Shown: positions 30,233-39,380 of the stretch, piece after piece
How positions within the stretch are numbered: position 1 is the stretch's first letter
How the letters are laid out: every line of letters begins with the position of its first letter
NCBI GenBank assembly: GCA_000283575.1
Contig: AP012044.1
Coordinates: forward strand, 2,790,001-2,854,000
Origin: Oscillibacter valericigenes Sjm18-20
GTDB lineage: Bacteria; Bacillota; Clostridia; Oscillospirales; Oscillospiraceae
DNA: 64,000 nt
Direction of reading: 5' to 3'
Position numbers and translations under genes: made by a program
The notes under the pieces: model-generated
Told to the model about the DNA's origin: nothing
What the model saw: the letters and a program-made list of their open reading frames with translations, nothing else
The model's database searches: none

Positions 30233-31426
30233 TCAGTTTCCTTTCAGATACTCGTCCGCTTCCAGCGTGGCGCTGTGAACCGGGTTGCCCCGGTCGTGCA
30301 TCTCCTGGATAGTCATTTCTAGGCCCATCCGCAGCCCCTTGTCCAGATCTTCATTGCACGCCGCCCGAAGCTCGTCCACTCCGGGAAAGCTCCGGGTGGG
30401 CTCGATGTAATCCGCGAGATACATGACCTTTTCGAGAAGCGTCATGTTGGCGTGGCCCGTGGTGTGCCAGAAAATGGCCGTGTAGATCTCGTCGTCCACG
30501 CCGAAAATGTCCCGCGCGATGGCCGCGCCGGTCTTGGCGTGCAGCAGCTTCAGCGCGTGCTGTTCCAGCTCGTCCAGCTGGATTCCGTATCTCCTGCAAA
30601 GGGCCGTCTGCTCGTCCATCTCCAGTTTTTTTGTGCAGTCATGCAGCAGCGCCGCCACCCGGGCCCTGCCCACGTCCGCGCCGTACCGCAGAGCCAGACG
30701 GATTGCCTCCTGCTCCGCTCCCAGCACGTGGGGAATGCGCTTGTGCTTGAGAAAACTCAGCGCCACAGGCCGAAGCTTTTCCAGGGGGAGAGCTTTCAGG
30801 TCCGCGTCTGTGCCATACAGCTTGTCCCGCAGGATGGCGCCGTATACCGCCGGGGCCAGATAATAGCTCCCGCCGCCCTTTGCCAGACTGTCCCGCAGGT
30901 CCGTGGAGGAAACATCCACCACGCCGGGGACGGTGAGCGTGAAGATGCGGGCAGTTGGACACATCCGGTAAAGCAGCTCCCGCTGAACGGCGAACAGCTC
31001 CTCCGTGTCCGTCTCCGACCGTCCAAAGGCCGCAATCCCCGCCAGAGCCATGATGCGCTCCGGCTCGCGCCAGGTATGGAGGGTCAAAAACATATCCGTT
31101 CCCATCAGCAGCCACAGCTCGTCGTCCGGATACAGCTCCCGGACCGCCGCCAGCGTATCGGCGGTATAGCTTCTTCCGCCGCGGCGCAGTTCGATGTCCA
31201 GGGTCTCCACCTTTTCCTCCAGTCCCAGCTGTTCTCCCGCCAAGCGCGTCAGCTCCAGGCGCTGGTGCGCCGTGGGGCTGCCCTTCGGAAGAGGCTTATG
31301 GGGCGGCTGGCTGTCAGGTATCAAAAGCAGCTTGTCCAGCTTCAGCAGTTCAAATACCGCTCGCGCCGCCGTAATATGGCCCAGATGGGGCGGATTGAAG
31401 GTCCCGCCGTAGACACCGATCCGCAT
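30233..31426 (-). CDS. nadD: Fusion of nicotinate-nucleotide adenylyltransferase (NadD) and YqeK HD-domain hydrolase
   Basis: Residues 1-200 are NadD, which makes deamido-NAD from nicotinate mononucleotide: the nucleotidyltransferase motif GGTFNPPHLGH is at residues 8-18 and the SSTDLRDSLA motif near residue 170. Residues 210-397 are YqeK, an HD-domain symmetrical Ap4A hydrolase: ALLHDCTKK supplies the HD pair, and HAKTGAAIARDIFG, FWHTTGHANM and YLADYIEPTRSFPGVDELR follow. In many Firmicutes these are two adjacent genes; here they are one uninterrupted frame of 397 codons. The neighbours yhbY and lcp confirm the context. Confidence 0.96.
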   Translation of the reverse strand: MRIGVYGGTFNPPHLGHITAARAVFELLKLDKLLLIPDSQPPHKPLPKGSPTAHQRLELTRLAGEQLGLEEKVETLDIELRRGGRSYTADTLAAVRELYPDDELWLLMGTDMFLTLHTWREPERIMALAGIAAFGRSETDTEELFAVQRELLYRMCPTARIFTLTVPGVVDVSSTDLRDSLAKGGGSYYLAPAVYGAILRDKLYGTDADLKALPLEKLRPVALSFLKHKRIPHVLGAEQEAIRLALRYGADVGRARVAALLHDCTKKLEMDEQTALCRRYGIQLDELEQHALKLLHAKTGAAIARDIFGVDDEIYTAIFWHTTGHANMTLLEKVMYLADYIEPTRSFPGVDELRAACNEDLDKGLRMGLEMTIQEMHDRGNPVHSATLEADEYLKGN

Positions 31427-31451
31427 GGAACTTCCCCCTTGTTTTTTTAAA

Positions 31452-31775
31452 TCAGGCCTTGCGCTTTTTTTCTTTTACCAGCGCGATACGCTTGTCCTTT
31501 GGCTTCGAGTGGGTCTCCCGGTACAGCACGAACCGGCTCCCGATCACCTGCACCGGCTCGCTGCGGGTGGGCTTTGACAGCAGGTCGCAGGCCTCCCGCG
31601 CGGTGAGCATGGAATTTTCCAGCACCCGTCCCTTGATGAGTTCCCGCGCCTCCAGCGCCTCGTCCGCCTGATGGATGAGGTTGTCGGTAACGCCCTCCTT
31701 ACCCACCTGCAAAATCGTATCGATTGTATTTGCCATGCCGCGCAGCTGAGCGCGCTGTTTACTTGTCAGTTCCAT
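31452..31775 (-). CDS. yhbY: Ribosome assembly RNA-binding protein YhbY (CRM domain)
   Basis: This 107-residue protein has the single CRM domain: LTSKQRAQLRGMANTID, LQVGKEGVTDNLI and VQVIGSRFVLYRE. CRM proteins bind pre-50S ribosomal RNA. A basic tail (KPKDKRIALVKEKKRKA) extends the domain. It opens the operon yhbY-nadD/yqeK-lcp-rsfS. Confidence 0.95.
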   Translation of the reverse strand: MELTSKQRAQLRGMANTIDTILQVGKEGVTDNLIHQADEALEARELIKGRVLENSMLTAREACDLLSKPTRSEPVQVIGSRFVLYRETHSKPKDKRIALVKEKKRKA

Positions 31776-31807
31776 AAATTTAATATGATCTCCCCTTAAT
31801 TTCTATA

Positions 31808-31836
31808 TTTCTATGTCAGACGCTTGCATTTGTCAA
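31808..31836 (-). promoter_or_regulatory. Promoter of the yhbY-nadD-lcp-rsfS operon
   Basis: TTGACA-17 nt-TAGAAA on the minus strand, about 30 nt upstream of the yhbY start. Confidence 0.65.
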
Positions 31837-31942
31837 TAAGTTTCCTGAATTTTAAGGAATCTTTTTTAAGGCGCAATCGCACCCTTCTTCCGCAAATCCG
31901 TTCCGATCCGGCAGAAGGTGGCGGCTTTCCGCCGTCAGACGC

Positions 31943-32542
31943 TTACTTTTTGAGATACGCCTCCAGCTCCTTTGCAAAGGCCCGCAGGGCCTTTCCCCGG
32001 TGGGAGAGCGCAGCCTTTTCCTCCTCCGTCATCTGGCCGAAAGTTTTTGCCCGCTCCGGCACCAAAAACACCGGATCGTACCCAAAGCCGCCAGTACCCA
32101 TAGGTGCGAAGGCGATTGCTCCGTCGCACCGGCCCGCCGCCGTCAGGGTCTCCCCGTTGGGAAATGCGCAGGCGACTGCGGTTTCAAAGTGGGCCGAACG
32201 GGTGGGAACGCCCCGCATGGAGTTCAACAGCAGCATATACCGTCCCCGGTCGTCCAGACCCTCGCCGCCGTATCGGGCGGAGTAAACCCCCGGGCCGCCG
32301 TTCAGCGCGTCCACGCAAAGGCCCGAATCGTCCGCGATGGCGGGCAGCCCCGCCAAAGCGCAGACAGCCTTTGCCTTCAACATGGCATTTTCCGCGAAAG
32401 TCTCCCCGGTCTCCTCCACGTCTACGGTGAGTCCCAGGTCGGCGGGACTTATTACCTCCACGCCCAAGGTCCCCAGAATGACGGACATCTCCTTCAGTTT
32501 TCCAGGGTTATGGGTTGCCAGTACAAATTTCATGGGTTCCAT
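31943..32542 (-). CDS. rdgB: XTP/dITP pyrophosphatase (RdgB/HAM1)
   Basis: This 199-residue enzyme removes non-canonical purine nucleoside triphosphates. It shows FVLATHNPGKLKEMSVILG at the N-terminus, ADDSGLCVDALNGGPGVYSA for the metal site, and GTGGFGYDPVFLVPE and LSHRGKALRAF near the C-terminus. The start at 32542 lies two bases after the rph stop codon; its GGGAGG site lies within the end of rph. Frames beginning further upstream would overlap rph and are not used. Confidence 0.97.
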   Translation of the reverse strand: MEPMKFVLATHNPGKLKEMSVILGTLGVEVISPADLGLTVDVEETGETFAENAMLKAKAVCALAGLPAIADDSGLCVDALNGGPGVYSARYGGEGLDDRGRYMLLLNSMRGVPTRSAHFETAVACAFPNGETLTAAGRCDGAIAFAPMGTGGFGYDPVFLVPERAKTFGQMTEEEKAALSHRGKALRAFAKELEAYLKK

Positions 32543-32544
32543 AT

Positions 32545-33261
32545 TCAACCTCCCAACACGGTTTTCTGGATGGACTGAATCTCCTGGATGCCCCTGGCGC
32601 ACAGGTCCACCAGCGCCCGCTGTTCTTCGAACGTAAAGGCGCGGCCCTCGCCGGTGCCCTGTAGTTCCACCAGCCGTCCGTCGCCGGTCATAACGCAGTT
32701 CAGGTCCACCTGCGCCGCCGAATCCTCCTCATAGCAAAGGTCCAGCAGCGTTCTGTCGTCCACAATCCCCGCGGACACCGCCGCCACGGAGGTCTTCAAA
32801 GGCATCTCCTCCAAAGCGCCCTCCTCTACCAGCCTGCGAAGAGCCAGAGACAGTGCGATGAAGCCGCCGGTGACGGAGGCCGTCCGGGTCCCGCCGTCAC
32901 CTTGTAAAACGTCGCAGTCGACGGTGATCGTCCGCTCCCCCAGCCGATTCAGATCCACGGCGGCCCGGAGGGACCGGCCCACCAGCCGCTGGATCTCCGC
33001 GCTGCGGGCGGACAGCTTCAGCTTGGAGATATCCCGCCTGCTCCGCTCCCGGTTGGCCCGGGGCAGCATATTGTACTCCGCCGTCACCCAGCCGGTCCCC
33101 TCCGCCACATGGGGCGGTACCCGGTCCTCCACACTGGCACAGCAGAGGACCTTTGTGTTTCCACACTCGATGAGACAGCTCCCCTCCGGAAATTTCACAA
33201 AGTCGGTGGTAATTTTTACAGGCCGCAGCTGGTCAAAAGCCCGGCCGTCAATTCTGGTCAT
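32545..33261 (-). CDS. rph: Ribonuclease PH
   Basis: This 238-residue phosphorolytic 3'-exonuclease trims tRNA precursors. Family blocks are CLIECGNTKVLCCASVEDRV, GWVTAEYNMLPRANRERSRR and DCDVLQGDGGTRTASVTGGF, then DLCYEEDSAAQVDLNCVMTG. AAGGAG precedes the ATG. It is followed immediately by rdgB, a common pairing. Confidence 0.98.
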   Translation of the reverse strand: MTRIDGRAFDQLRPVKITTDFVKFPEGSCLIECGNTKVLCCASVEDRVPPHVAEGTGWVTAEYNMLPRANRERSRRDISKLKLSARSAEIQRLVGRSLRAAVDLNRLGERTITVDCDVLQGDGGTRTASVTGGFIALSLALRRLVEEGALEEMPLKTSVAAVSAGIVDDRTLLDLCYEEDSAAQVDLNCVMTGDGRLVELQGTGEGRAFTFEEQRALVDLCARGIQEIQSIQKTVLGG

Positions 33262-33273
33262 GGTCTTTCTCCT

Positions 33274-33531
33274 TTATCCGTTCCGCAGCGCCGTCCCCAT
33301 GGCCGCCGCCGCTTTTTCATAGTCGTCCCGATGAACGTAAATCCTATAGGTATACATGGCGTCCGCCTGTACGCCTGGGATGCCACAGCGGGCGCGCTCC
33401 CCGGCGCGAGCCGCTCCGCGCATCCTGACGGCAGAGGGGATTCCCGCCGCCGCAAGGGCCTCCCTCACATTGTAGAATTTTTTCGTAGAAACGAGGGTTA
33501 TCAGTTCCCGGCGGTTAAAAATCGTAATCAC
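33274..33531 (-). CDS. Small protein, possibly DUF2007-like
   Basis: This 85-residue protein starts at a GTG that overlaps the stop of the preceding gene (CTGTGA), with GAGGAGG seven bases upstream. The sequence TIFNRRELITLVSTKKFYNV suggests a beta-alpha-beta fold; the C-terminal YRIYVHRDDYEKAAAA recalls the putative signal-transducing DUF2007 family. A basic middle (VRMRGAARAGERARCG) is variable. The homology is uncertain. It is coupled to the zinc-ribbon gene before it and precedes rph by 12 nt. Confidence 0.7.
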   Translation of the reverse strand: MITIFNRRELITLVSTKKFYNVREALAAAGIPSAVRMRGAARAGERARCGIPGVQADAMYTYRIYVHRDDYEKAAAAMGTALRNG

Positions 33532-33836
33532 AGCGGCTCCTCCTCGTCCATTGGAATTAAAATAAGATGACAGGAAGCACAGTAATCCGCCGGGCAGACC
33601 CCTGAAAAAGCCGGGCAGCCGCGCTGCTGGGGAAGATAAAACTCGCCGTCTTTCTCTTTGGGCGAAAACCTCGCTTTGTGCATATTCGGCCCCCAAAAAA
33701 TCTCACGGGCGCTCTGCACAAACCCGCGCTCCAGTTTTCCGCCGCAGCAGGGGCAGGTTTTCGTGTTCGTGTCCGCGGCCCGTTCGTCTGTCTTGTCTTC
33801 AAAAGGCGGCGACGGCCTGTCGAAAAATTGAATCAT
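33528..33836 (-). CDS. Zinc-ribbon protein, DUF6487-like
   Basis: This 102-residue protein contains CPCCGGKLERGFVQSAREIF with WGPNM, a pattern of the small DUF6487 family, then a cysteine cluster CPADYCASCHLILI. These cysteines probably bind zinc. The function is unknown. It lies 11 nt after ftsY and overlaps the next gene by four bases, so it is part of the smc-ftsY operon. Confidence 0.75.
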   Translation of the reverse strand: MIQFFDRPSPPFEDKTDERAADTNTKTCPCCGGKLERGFVQSAREIFWGPNMHKARFSPKEKDGEFYLPQQRGCPAFSGVCPADYCASCHLILIPMDEEEPL

Positions 33837-33847
33837 GCCCAGCCCCC

Positions 33848-34726
33848 TTAAATGATGGCCTCCACATATTCCTTCGCATCAAAGGGCCGGAGGTCGTCGA
33901 TTCCCTCGCCCAGCCCCACATATTTTACCGGTACGCCCAGTTCCCGGGCGATGGCGATGACAATACCGCCCTTGGCGGTGCCGTCCAGCTTGGTGAGGAC
34001 GATGCCGGTAAGTCCCGCCGTCTCTTTGAAACTCCGCGCCTGAATGAGTCCGTTCTGCCCGGTGGTGGCGTCCAGCACCAGCAGCGTCTCCCGGCTGGCA
34101 TCCGGGCATTCCCGGTCGATAATTCTGGAGAGCTTCGACAGCTCCTTCATTAGATATTCCTTGTTGTGGAGCCGTCCGGCGGTATCACACAAAACCACGT
34201 CCATATTCCGGGCCCTGGCGGCAGCCAGCGCGTCGAACAAAACCGCGCCCGGGTCCGCCCCCTCATTGCTCCGCACCAGAGCGCAGTCCGCCCGCTCCGC
34301 CCAGATCTGGAGCTGGTCGGCTGCGGCAGCGCGGAAAGTGTCCGCCGCGCAGAAGAGTACCTTTTTGCCCTCCTTTTTCATCTGGTGTCCCATCTTTCCG
34401 ATCGAGGTGGTCTTGCCCACACCGTTGACGCCGATAAAAAGCACCACGGCGGGCTTTGCCGAGAGGTTCAAAGCGGCGTCGCCGACATTCAGCATCTCCG
34501 CCAGAATGTCCCTGAGAGCCGCGCGAACCGCCGTCTCGCCGGAGACTCCCTCCCGCTTCATTTTGGACCGCAGCTTCTCCACCGCTTCCGTGGCGGTCTC
34601 CACGCCCACGTCCGCCAGAATGAGCTGTTCCTCCAGATCGTCAAAAAACGCCTCATCGTCGGCGGAGATGGCGTAGCCGGTGATGTTCTCCTGCCAGATT
34701 TTTTTCAGTTTGCTGAAAAAGCCCAT
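33848..34726 (-). CDS. ftsY: Signal recognition particle receptor FtsY
   Basis: This 292-residue SRP GTPase is the membrane docking receptor for co-translational targeting. It has the short N-helix [11 protein letters not shown] without the long acidic domain of Gram-negative FtsY, an NG domain with G1 [37 protein letters not shown] (G3), [10 protein letters not shown] (G4) and [15 protein letters not shown] (G5). The ATG at 34726 is chosen for the family N-terminus and GAGGAG upstream. Confidence 0.97.
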   Translation of the reverse strand: MGFFSKLKKIWQENITGYAISADDEAFFDDLEEQLILADVGVETATEAVEKLRSKMKREGVSGETAVRAALRDILAEMLNVGDAALNLSAKPAVVLFIGVNGVGKTTSIGKMGHQMKKEGKKVLFCAADTFRAAAADQLQIWAERADCALVRSNEGADPGAVLFDALAAARARNMDVVLCDTAGRLHNKEYLMKELSKLSRIIDRECPDASRETLLVLDATTGQNGLIQARSFKETAGLTGIVLTKLDGTAKGGIVIAIARELGVPVKYVGLGEGIDDLRPFDAKEYVEAII

Positions 34727-34789
34727 GTGCGATACGCTCCTCATTTTGAATGCCCGCAGGCAAAAGTTCCGTAAAAACGCGCCGCCTAA

Positions 34790-35017
34790 TCAGGACGCTT
34801 TCTCTCCATCCTGATGCCACCAGTTCCATAGGCGGACGGAGGATGAGATCAAAAATATGATCAATGTGATCAATGAAAGTAAATTTCCCGGATGATTTTC
34901 CCACAGCCCGCACAGACACGCGATGTCGCCTAACAGCCCAAACACGCAGAAGACAATGAAAACGACTTCCACCGCAACAGTATGCCGCAAATACCACGTC
35001 TCTATTTTCCGATACAT
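34790..35017 (-). CDS. Small two-span membrane protein, unknown
   Basis: This 75-residue protein reads MYRKIETWYLRHTVAVEVVF, then FIVFCVFGLLGDIACLCGLW and a second hydrophobic segment LLSLITLIIFLISSSVRLW. GGAGGACGGCA precedes the ATG, an excellent ribosome binding site. A longer in-frame extension from 35176 runs through the decayed gene upstream and is not used. No family is recognised. It sits between smc and ftsY in what looks like one transcript. Confidence 0.7.
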   Translation of the reverse strand: MYRKIETWYLRHTVAVEVVFIVFCVFGLLGDIACLCGLWENHPGNLLSLITLIIFLISSSVRLWNWWHQDGEKAS

Positions 35018-35033
35018 TGCCGTCCTCCGTCCT

Positions 35034-35280
35034 TCATTCGATTTTTTCGCCGCAGCGGGGGCAGCGCTTTCCGGGCTGGAATTTTTCCCCCAAGATATCG
35101 TCCGCAGGCGGGACAGCGGAACAAGGTCACTTCCAATACCACCCCTATCAGAATACACGGTACACCGACGAATCACACCATTTTAAAATTCAAATTCAGC
35201 AGTCCGTCCAGCAGACACAGAACCGATCCAAAAGTCAAAAATATAACGGCAAACGCAATTTTTTTGTTAGGGACACGGTA
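35034..35280 (-). pseudogene. Decayed small membrane/zinc-ribbon gene
   Basis: The minus strand encodes YRVPNKKIAFAVIFLTFGSV, CLLDGLLNLNFKMV, then an in-frame TGA, then FVGVPCILIGVVLEVTLFR with CPACGRYL. After that a one-base shift in the GGGGGAAAAA run is needed to reach FQPGKRCPRCGEKIE and a stop. Assembled, this is a small protein of two membrane spans with a CxxC...CxxC zinc ribbon. No ATG is present at the expected start (ATA at about 35283). Three lesions argue for real decay over a sequencing slip. Confidence 0.65.
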
Positions 35281-35290
35281 TATCCCCCCC

Positions 35291-38200
35291 TCACTTAATT
35301 TTCAGTTCCTTAGACATGTCGTTGAGGTTGATAGTCAGAATCTTGCTGACGCCCTGCTCCTGCATCGTGACGCCGTAGAGAACGTCGGCCTCCTCCATGG
35401 TGCCCCGGCGGTGGGTGATGACAATGAACTGCGTCTTCCCCGCAAGTCTGCGCATATACCGGGCGTAGCGGGTGACGTTGGCATCATCCAGCGCGGCCTC
35501 GATCTCGTCCATGACGCAAAACGGCGTGGGATGGACCTTCAAAATGGCAAAGTACAACGCGATGGCCACAAACGCCTTCTCTCCGCCGGAGAGCAGCGAG
35601 ATGGTCTTCAGTGTCTTTCCGGGGGGCTGGGCCTTGATTTCAATGCCGCAGTTCAGAATATCGTCTTCATCCTCCAGTTCCAGCGTCGCCTGTCCGCCTC
35701 CGAACAGGTCCACAAACGTGGCCTGAAAGCTGTCGCTGAGCAGTTTGAACTGCTCGGCAAAGATCGCGGTCATCTCCTTCGTCAGATTTTCAATGACTCC
35801 CTCGATCTCGCCTTTGGCCTTCTCCACGTCGTCCCGCTGTTCGCTGAGGTATGTATAGCGGGTATTCACCCGGTCAAATTCCTCAATGGCGCCGATGTTG
35901 GGCGTTCCCAGAGCGGCGATATCCCGCTTCAATTCACCGATGCGACGGTTCGCTTTGGGCCGGCTCTCCAGCTCGACGCGCTGAGCCTGGGCATCGGAAT
36001 GGCTGAGCTCATAATGTTCCCACAGACGGTCCAGAATCTGCTTTTCCTCCAGAGTGCTTGTGGCAATCTTCTGTTCCAGCTTGCTGGCGGTGCGTTCCAG
36101 ATCCAGCAGCCGCTCGTTCATCTCCTGTCCGGCGCGGCTCTTGGCCGTGCGCTCGGCCTCCAAGGCGATCTTCTCCTGATCCAGAGCAGTCAGGCGGCTG
36201 TGCAGCTCCTGCTGGCGCGCCCGCAGGGTCTGGATCTTCTCCTGCCTCAGTTCGATTTCCCCGTTCGCCGCCGCAATGGTCCGACGGCAGGATTCCATCA
36301 TGTTCTCCCGAGTGGAGCGGTCGCCGGAGAGGTCGTCTTTTAAGCTTTGCAGGTCTTCCGCGCGCCTTGCGGTGCTCTCCCGCTCCGCCCGCAGGGCGGC
36401 CAGCTGGGACTTTCGCTGGCTGACGGCCTCCGTCAGCTCGCCGGAGCGGGCCAGCAGTTCCGTCTGGCCGGAGAGCTGTTCGTCGGCCTTTGCCCGGAAG
36501 GCGGCGGCTTCCGCCTCCCTCGCGGCGATATCCGCCGCCGCGGCTTCCGCCCGCTTGGCGTTATCCGCCAATCGTCCGGAGAGTGCCTCATACTCGCCCT
36601 CCAGATTTTCAAGGTTTGCCTTCAGGCTTTGCATGAGAATGTCAAAGTGGCTCTGCCGCCCGTCCAGCCGCAGAACCTCGTCCTCCGCCGTCCGCTGCTG
36701 ACTCTGGGCCGTCTCCAGCTCATACCTCGCCTTTTCCAGCTCACGGTCCAGCTCTTGCGCCGCCTTTTTGGCGTCGGCAAGCCGGCGGTGCATGGCGTCC
36801 GCCCGGCCATGGAGTTCCTTCAACTCCGCCGCGCGGCTCAAAACGCCGGCGCTACGGCTGACGCTGCCGCCGGTCATGGAGCCGCCGCGGTTAATAACCT
36901 GACCGTCCAACGTGACAATGCGGAAGCGGTTCGCGTATTTCCGGGACATGGCGATGCCGCAGTCCAGATCCTCCGCCACCACGGTGCGGCCGAGGAGGTT
37001 TTGAAAGACATTCTTATATTGGGGATCGTATTCCACCAGCCGGGAGGCGAGGCCCACATAGCCAAACTCCTGCTCCACCCCGTTCTCCCGCAGTTCGTCC
37101 CCCCGGATGGCGGACAGGGGCAGAAAGGTGGCCCGGCCCGCGTCCCGCTGCTTCAAAAAGCCAATGGCGGCTTTCGCGTCTTCTTCCCGGTCCACAACAA
37201 TGTTCTGCAGGCCAGCGCCCAGCGCGATCTCAATGGCCACGGAGTACTTCCGTTCGGTGGTCATCAGGCCGGCCACCGGGCCGTGGATTCCCCGCAGGCT
37301 GTTCTGCGCCTGGCACACCTGACGGACAGCCTTGGAAAAGCCCTCGTATTCCCTCTCCATCTCTGTCAGCATCCGAATGCGGTTATCCAACGCCCCGGCG
37401 TCGATGGTCAGCTTGTTGGCCCTCTCCGCCGCCTCGTCGGACTTCCGCCGGCGCTCCTCCATTTTCATGGTGTGTCCGGCGATGATATTGGCTACGGCGG
37501 CAGCCTCGTCCCGAGCGTCCTCCAAAGCGCGGCGGTTGGACTTTGCCTCTTTCTCGTTCTGCGCCAATTGATCTTTGACGTTCACAAGCTCTGTTTCCGC
37601 CGCAGTCCGGCGCTCCAGAATCTGTGTGCTCTCCGCGGCGGCGGCGGACGCCTCCGCCCTCGCGTCGGCGGCGGCGGCAATCGCCAGCGTCTCCTGCGCC
37701 CGAAGGCGCTCCGCCTCGGACATCTTTCCGCCTGCGGCCTGCGCCGCCTCCTGAGCCTGCTCAAGCAGCGCGTCCAGCCGCACGGTCTCCTCGGCGGCCT
37801 GCCGGTCAATTTCCGCGATGCGGGCCGTCTGCTCCTCGATCTGCTTTGCAAGGCCGCCCGCCCGGCTGTCCTGATCCTGAAGCTCCCGCTCCATGCGGTC
37901 GATATTCTCCTGATTGTGGGCGATAGTAGTTTTCAGCACGGCAATGGCAGATTCCTGCTCCGCCGTGCCGGTGTCCTGCTCCGCCGCCTCCGTCCTAAGG
38001 TGCTCCGCCTCTACGTCCTTCCGGCGCATCCGCTCGCCGTACTGCTCGCCCTCGGCGTATAGGGCGTCCAATTGGGCGCGGGCCTCGTCCCGGGCGGCTT
38101 CGGCGGCGTGGAAATCGGATTCCAGCTTTCTGGCTCCGGCCTTCAGCGCATCCAGATCCTCCAACCATGTGGAAATTTCCAAAAGACGCAGCTCGTCCCG

Positions 38201-38857
38201 GAAGACCAGATATTTTTTGGCTTTTTCCGCCTGATCCCGCAAAGGCTCCACCTGAAGTTCCAGCTCCGCGATCTTGTCGTTGATGCGCACCAGATTTTCA
38301 TCCGTGCGCTCCAGCTTCCGCTCCGCCTCCTCCTTGCGGTGGCGGTATTTGGAAATACCCGCGGCCTCCTCGAAGATCTCCCGGCGGTCGCCGCTTTTGG
38401 TGGACAAAATCTCATCAATCTTGCCCTGGCCGATAATAGAGTAACCCTCCCGGCCCATACCGGTATCCAGAAACAGCTCCGTCACGTCCTTGAGCCGGAC
38501 AGACTGTCGGTTGATATAGTATTCGCTCTCTCCGCTGCGGTAGTACCGGCGGGTGACCGCCACCTCGGATTCCTCCATGGCGGGGAAGATGTGCTCCGTG
38601 TTGTCCAGCACCAGCGTCACCTGAGCGAAGCCCTGCTGCGGCCGCTTGGCGGTGCCGCCGAAGATTACGTCCTCCATCTTTGCGCCCCGGAGACCCTTGG
38701 CACTCTGTTCACCCATGACCCAGCGGATGGCGTCAGAGGTATTTGATTTGCCGGAACCGTTGGGACCCACGATGGCGGTGATATCCTCGCCGAATTTCAG
38801 AACGGTCTTGTCCGGGAAGGATTTGAAGCCTTGGATTTCCAATGCTTTTAAGTACAA
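35291..38857 (-). CDS. smc: Chromosome segregation protein SMC
   Basis: This protein of about 1188 residues compacts and segregates DNA. It has Walker A GPNGSGKSNTSDAIRW at the N-terminus, two long coiled-coil arms rich in Ala/Glu/Arg, a hinge near residues 510-660 (GIHGPVAGLM, then GGSMTGGS), and the C-terminal ABC signature LLSGGEKAFVAIALY with Walker B FCVMDEIEAALDD. I favour the TTG at 38857 (giving YLKALEIQGFKSFPDK) because GAGGTGG lies five bases upstream and SMC proteins normally start there; a GTG at 38866 overlaps that site. It starts the smc-ftsY-rph-rdgB cluster. Confidence 0.96.
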   Translation of the reverse strand: MYLKALEIQGFKSFPDKTVLKFGEDITAIVGPNGSGKSNTSDAIRWVMGEQSAKGLRGAKMEDVIFGGTAKRPQQGFAQVTLVLDNTEHIFPAMEESEVAVTRRYYRSGESEYYINRQSVRLKDVTELFLDTGMGREGYSIIGQGKIDEILSTKSGDRREIFEEAAGISKYRHRKEEAERKLERTDENLVRINDKIAELELQVEPLRDQAEKAKKYLVFRDELRLLEISTWLEDLDALKAGARKLESDFHAAEAARDEARAQLDALYAEGEQYGERMRRKDVEAEHLRTEAAEQDTGTAEQESAIAVLKTTIAHNQENIDRMERELQDQDSRAGGLAKQIEEQTARIAEIDRQAAEETVRLDALLEQAQEAAQAAGGKMSEAERLRAQETLAIAAAADARAEASAAAAESTQILERRTAAETELVNVKDQLAQNEKEAKSNRRALEDARDEAAAVANIIAGHTMKMEERRRKSDEAAERANKLTIDAGALDNRIRMLTEMEREYEGFSKAVRQVCQAQNSLRGIHGPVAGLMTTERKYSVAIEIALGAGLQNIVVDREEDAKAAIGFLKQRDAGRATFLPLSAIRGDELRENGVEQEFGYVGLASRLVEYDPQYKNVFQNLLGRTVVAEDLDCGIAMSRKYANRFRIVTLDGQVINRGGSMTGGSVSRSAGVLSRAAELKELHGRADAMHRRLADAKKAAQELDRELEKARYELETAQSQQRTAEDEVLRLDGRQSHFDILMQSLKANLENLEGEYEALSGRLADNAKRAEAAAADIAAREAEAAAFRAKADEQLSGQTELLARSGELTEAVSQRKSQLAALRAERESTARRAEDLQSLKDDLSGDRSTRENMMESCRRTIAAANGEIELRQEKIQTLRARQQELHSRLTALDQEKIALEAERTAKSRAGQEMNERLLDLERTASKLEQKIATSTLEEKQILDRLWEHYELSHSDAQAQRVELESRPKANRRIGELKRDIAALGTPNIGAIEEFDRVNTRYTYLSEQRDDVEKAKGEIEGVIENLTKEMTAIFAEQFKLLSDSFQATFVDLFGGGQATLELEDEDDILNCGIEIKAQPPGKTLKTISLLSGGEKAFVAIALYFAILKVHPTPFCVMDEIEAALDDANVTRYARYMRRLAGKTQFIVITHRRGTMEEADVLYGVTMQEQGVSKILTINLNDMSKELKIK

Positions 38858-38896
38858 TGAAGCCACCTCAGTCGAATGATATACTGTAACTAATTT

Positions 38897-38925
38897 ACTA
38901 TAGCAAAAAAATCATCTATTTACAA
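38897..38925 (-). promoter_or_regulatory. Promoter of smc
   Basis: TTGTAA-17 nt-TATAGT on the minus strand, 40 nt before the start codon. Confidence 0.65.
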
Positions 38926-39055
38926 GGTACAATTTGGGAGCGCTCTCGGCGCAGTGTGTAAACCGTGGGATGGGTTGAAAAAGCGGTGCGGCGGAACGGC
39001 CTTTCCACATGAGGTGTCGGGCACTGTGAAAGCCCGCGGCTGTGAGCCACGGCAC

Positions 39056-39093
39056 AAAAAGGCCCCAAAGACGTTTAAAACGTCTTTGGGGCC
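39056..39093 (-). terminator. Terminator of the XRE/membrane protein operon
   Basis: GGCCCCAAAGACGTTTTAA can fold as a perfect palindrome (39061-39093) followed on the minus strand by TTTTT. The sequence between this and smc (38930-39055) shows no gene. Confidence 0.85.
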
Positions 39094-39182
39094 GCTGGTT
39101 GTCAGAGTACATACCTTTTCAGCATGGGGAATTTTGGGGGTAAAGTCCGCCTGATGCTCCGCTTTTCCGCCGCGTGCAAGCG

Positions 39183-39380
39183 CTACTCTTCTTCCCAGAA
39201 CAGTTCGTCCAACGTTCTGTCCAGAACACGGCAAATAGCCATACAAAGTCGGATAGTGGGATTGTAATCTCCCTTTTCAATGGCGTTGATGGTCTGCCGG
39301 GAAACGCCCACGGCGTCTGCCAGTTGCTGTTGGCTCAGATCCAGCGCGGCACGGGCGGATTTCAAACGAAGATTCTTCAT
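39183..39380 (-). CDS. Small XRE-family transcriptional regulator
   Basis: This 65-residue protein is a lone helix-turn-helix: LDLSQQQLADAVGVSRQTIN then AIEKGDYNPTI, ending DRTLDELFWEEE. Its ATG overlaps the stop of the upstream membrane protein (GAATGA), with GGAGG upstream. Such regulator/membrane-protein pairs are common in clostridia and the regulator probably controls its own operon. Confidence 0.9.
   Translation of the reverse strand: MKNLRLKSARAALDLSQQQLADAVGVSRQTINAIEKGDYNPTIRLCMAICRVLDRTLDELFWEEE

Noticed and set aside
28342-30312. 656-codon plus-strand frame opposite lcp and rsfS
   Set aside because: Arises from the low-complexity GC-rich lcp gene; there is no start signal and no domain.
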